In this document: in pieces, positions 27,476 through 29,258 of the stretch
How the letters are laid out: each line of letters begins with the position of its first letter
Position numbering within the stretch: position 1 is the first letter of the stretch
Virus record (IMG/VR): IMGVR_UViG_3300006737_000123
Coordinates: 1 to 29,258 of that record
Length of the DNA: 29,258 bases
Direction: 5' to 3' (one strand)
DNA from: a virus
Program-made: the position numbers and the translations under genes
Notes under the pieces: generated by a model
Database searches by the model: none
The model's input: the letters and a program-made list of their open reading frames with translations, nothing else
What the model was told of the DNA's origin: nothing

Positions 27476-29258
27476 CTACCTTAGAAGCAAAAACAAAAGG
27501 AGTTGATGAGGCAGCAAAACAATTTGAAACGCTGTCAAATGGTGTTAAAAAAACAGCAGATAGTGCTCAAAATTTAGATGCTAAATTTGAGGATGTGTTT
27601 CAGGGCGTTGAGCCGTTGACTACTAGATTAGGCGAAGCAGAGGACAGAATGTATGAACTTGCTCTTGCTGGAGATACAACGTCTCAAGAGTACCAAGATC
27701 TTTTAAATAAAGTTGCTCAATATCGAAAGGTACAAATTGAAACCGACAGAGTAGTTGATCAAGCCGCACAAACATTTAGTCAAAAGTTAGGTACAGCAAT
27801 CGGGGGTGTTACAAGTGGGTTTGCAGTTGTTCAAGGGTCAATGGCATTAGTCGGCGGTGAATCCGAAGCACTCGAAAAATCATTACTCAAAGTTCAATCA
27901 GCTTTAGCCATTCAACAAGGAGTTGCTGGCGTTTTAGAATATAGCCGGAGCGCTGGTCTAGCAACAAAAGCTACAAAGCTCTGGAATCTGGCTTTAAAAA
28001 ACAATCCTATTGGGCTGGTTATTGCTGGAGTGGTTGCCTTAATCGCCGTTGTTGGTACGTTAGCTGCTGCATTCAATTCCAGTGCAGATGCAAGGAAAGA
28101 AGACTACGAAGCTCAGCTCAATCAAATAGATGCGACTAAAAAACAAATTGAAGACAGAAAAAATCAATTAAAACTCGAAGGCCGGTATGCTGAAAATCGC
28201 ATTAAAGAATTGCAGCTTGACAGAGATTTGGCAACAAGTAAAGAAGAGATTGCTGCTATTGATAAAAAAATTGTAGCAGAACGAATAGCTGGTTTTGAAA
28301 GGGAACGAGAAGCTGTCAGAAGTAACCAGGAAACAGCAATTCAAGATGCCTTAAAGCAACAAAAAAGGATGCAAAAGCAATTTGAAGATGAGCTTGATAA
28401 AACATTTTTTAAATCTAAAGAAAGAATTGCAGCAGCAAAAAAAGAATTTCAAATATCAGTACAATTTACAAACAAATTACAAAAGCAATTACAAGAGGAT
28501 AATTTTCAAGGCATAGTAGAAATAAACACAAGGCAAAAAGAATTTGAGCAAAACTTGCAGAAAGAATCTATTGAAGAGGAAGCTCAAACCAATCAAGAAA
28601 AGCTAGACAATTACAAAGACTATTTACGAGGCAGATTAAACGCTGCAAGAAGAATTGAAGACCTTGAAAATGAATTAATGGACGAGGGTCTGGAAAAAGA
28701 ACTTGAGATCAATCGTGATACATTCAGAAGACAACGAGAGGATACAAAAGCACAAGGTAAACAAAAACAAAAAATAATAGATTTACTTAATGAGCTTGAA
28801 CTTAAAAAAGAAAAAGAAATACGAGAAAAATTTGACGTATTTAAATTAGAATCATTTGATGGCGAAATTGCACAACTTAAACTTCAATCAGTAAAAGAAA
28901 TTGAAATAAAAAAACTGACCAATGAAGAAATAGAAAAGCAAATGTCAGAAAGTGCAGCACGTCAAAAAGTGATTGACGATAAATCGTCTACTGATAAAAG
29001 AGCCAATGCTATTGCAGTGGCTGATGCTAACTTAACCATTGCTCACGATTCATTAGGTGCTATTGGGGAACTTGCTAACGCATTTGCTAAGGACGATGAA
29101 AAGAACGCTAAGAAAGCATTTAACATTAACAAAGCAGTAGGTATCGCACAAGCAGTAGTTAGCACGGCACAAGGGATCATGGCACAATTAGCAGTACCAC
29201 AAGATGCGCTCACCGGTGCTAACTTTATAAAAGCTGGTATTGTAGCAGCAACTGGTGC
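27454..29258 (+). CDS. Tape measure protein, N-terminal part (continues at the left end)
   Basis: ATG 27454 (MAEIKQVATLEAKTKGVDEA) opens a frame with no stop to the window end. Through the 60-base overlap it continues in frame to TAA 293-295, giving 679 aa. The N-terminus is helical with TMP-type repeats. Residues 140-210 contain a hydrophobic stretch (NNPIGLVIAGVVALIAVVG, 183-201). Long charged coiled coils follow (about 210-520), and a final Ala-rich helical part. Length and composition are those of siphovirus tape measure proteins. By the usual proportionality the tail would be of the order of 100 nm. The hydrophobic stretch may help DNA cross the inner membrane. Confidence 0.9.
   Translation, partial: MAEIKQVATLEAKTKGVDEAAKQFETLSNGVKKTADSAQNLDAKFEDVFQGVEPLTTRLGEAEDRMYELALAGDTTSQEYQDLLNKVAQYRKVQIETDRVVDQAAQTFSQKLGTAIGGVTSGFAVVQGSMALVGGESEALEKSLLKVQSALAIQQGVAGVLEYSRSAGLATKATKLWNLALKNNPIGLVIAGVVALIAVVGTLAAAFNSSADARKEDYEAQLNQIDATKKQIEDRKNQLKLEGRYAENRIKELQLDRDLATSKEEIAAIDKKIVAERIAGFEREREAVRSNQETAIQDALKQQKRMQKQFEDELDKTFFKSKERIAAAKKEFQISVQFTNKLQKQLQEDNFQGIVEINTRQKEFEQNLQKESIEEEAQTNQEKLDNYKDYLRGRLNAARRIEDLENELMDEGLEKELEINRDTFRRQREDTKAQGKQKQKIIDLLNELELKKEKEIREKFDVFKLESFDGEIAQLKLQSVKEIEIKKLTNEEIEKQMSESAARQKVIDDKSSTDKRANAIAVADANLTIAHDSLGAIGELANAFAKDDEKNAKKAFNINKAVGIAQAVVSTAQGIMAQLAVPQDALTGANFIKAGIVAATG
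29199..29258. repeat. Terminal direct repeat, right copy
   Basis: Identical to bases 1-60; see the left copy. Removing one copy gives a 29,198-bp closed map. Confidence 0.97.

Noticed and set aside
1-29258. CRISPR arrays, tRNA genes, integrase or lysogeny repressor
   Set aside because: I saw no regularly spaced repeats, cloverleaf-like sequences with acceptor ends, or recombinase and CI-type genes while reading through.

Overview
The window is essentially a complete small, AT-rich tailed-phage genome, and every gene I can support is on the + strand. The first 60 bases (1-60) recur exactly as the last 60 (29199-29258). Joining the ends there fuses two open fragments of one reading frame into a 679-residue tape measure protein, so the sequence behaves as a circular or circularly permuted molecule of 29,198 bp. 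The host is most likely a member of the Bacteroidota. Candidate promoters match the Bacteroidota -33/-7 pattern (TTG, about 20 bases, TAnnTTTG). Start codons are mostly preceded by A-rich sequence rather than a Shine-Dalgarno. Many proteins belong to families I know mainly from Flavobacteriia/Bacteroidia phages. The tape measure, a tail-tube candidate, tail-completion proteins and the absence of a sheath gene suggest a siphovirus morphology. I see no integrase, repressor, tRNA or CRISPR, so a virulent lifestyle is likely.

Layout. (1) About 22.0-29.3 kb, wrapping to 8.7 kb: virion genes. These are a chaperone-like gene with a candidate -1 frameshift, tail-completion proteins, two large tail proteins, the tape measure, an XkdF-type prohead protease fusion, a Cys-rich miniprotein, an acidic scaffold candidate, the major capsid protein, a tail-tube candidate, the portal, a head-tail connector and two surface or fibre-like proteins. 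(2) 9.0-10.4 kb: a lysis cassette of a two-TM miniprotein, holin, T7-lysozyme-like amidase and what looks like a one-gene spanin, followed by a calcineurin-like phosphoesterase. (3) 11.4-12.8 kb: a run of very small unknown genes behind the best Bacteroidota promoter in the window. (4) 12.8-17.4 kb: replication and recombination. These are a DUF6291-like protein, a RecA/DnaB-type ATPase, a GP88-like protein, NinG, a Rad52/Sak-like annealing candidate, a YqaJ-like exonuclease, a small RHH-like protein and a miniature SSB-like protein ending in DDIPF. (5) 17.5-22.0 kb: a sigma-like factor, a Cys-containing conserved protein, a ParB-like protein, a SAM methyltransferase, a TET-associated-type glycosyltransferase, and the small and large terminase subunits.

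How the genes fit together. The early promoter near 11.35 kb and a near-copy of its core and leader at 15.65 kb would drive the small early genes and the recombination block. A third TAnnTTTG site precedes the sigma-like gene, whose product could activate the late genes. Several late gene groups share a GGTTAWATA box just before the first start codon. Strong hairpin terminators flank the 190-aa gene after the capsid gene and close the recombination operon. The points most worth a second look are the frameshift, the one-gene spanin, the ParB-methyltransferase-glycosyltransferase block beside the terminase, the duplicated promoter/leader, and the mini-SSB. Family assignments are from recognition of sequence patterns; no database search was run.
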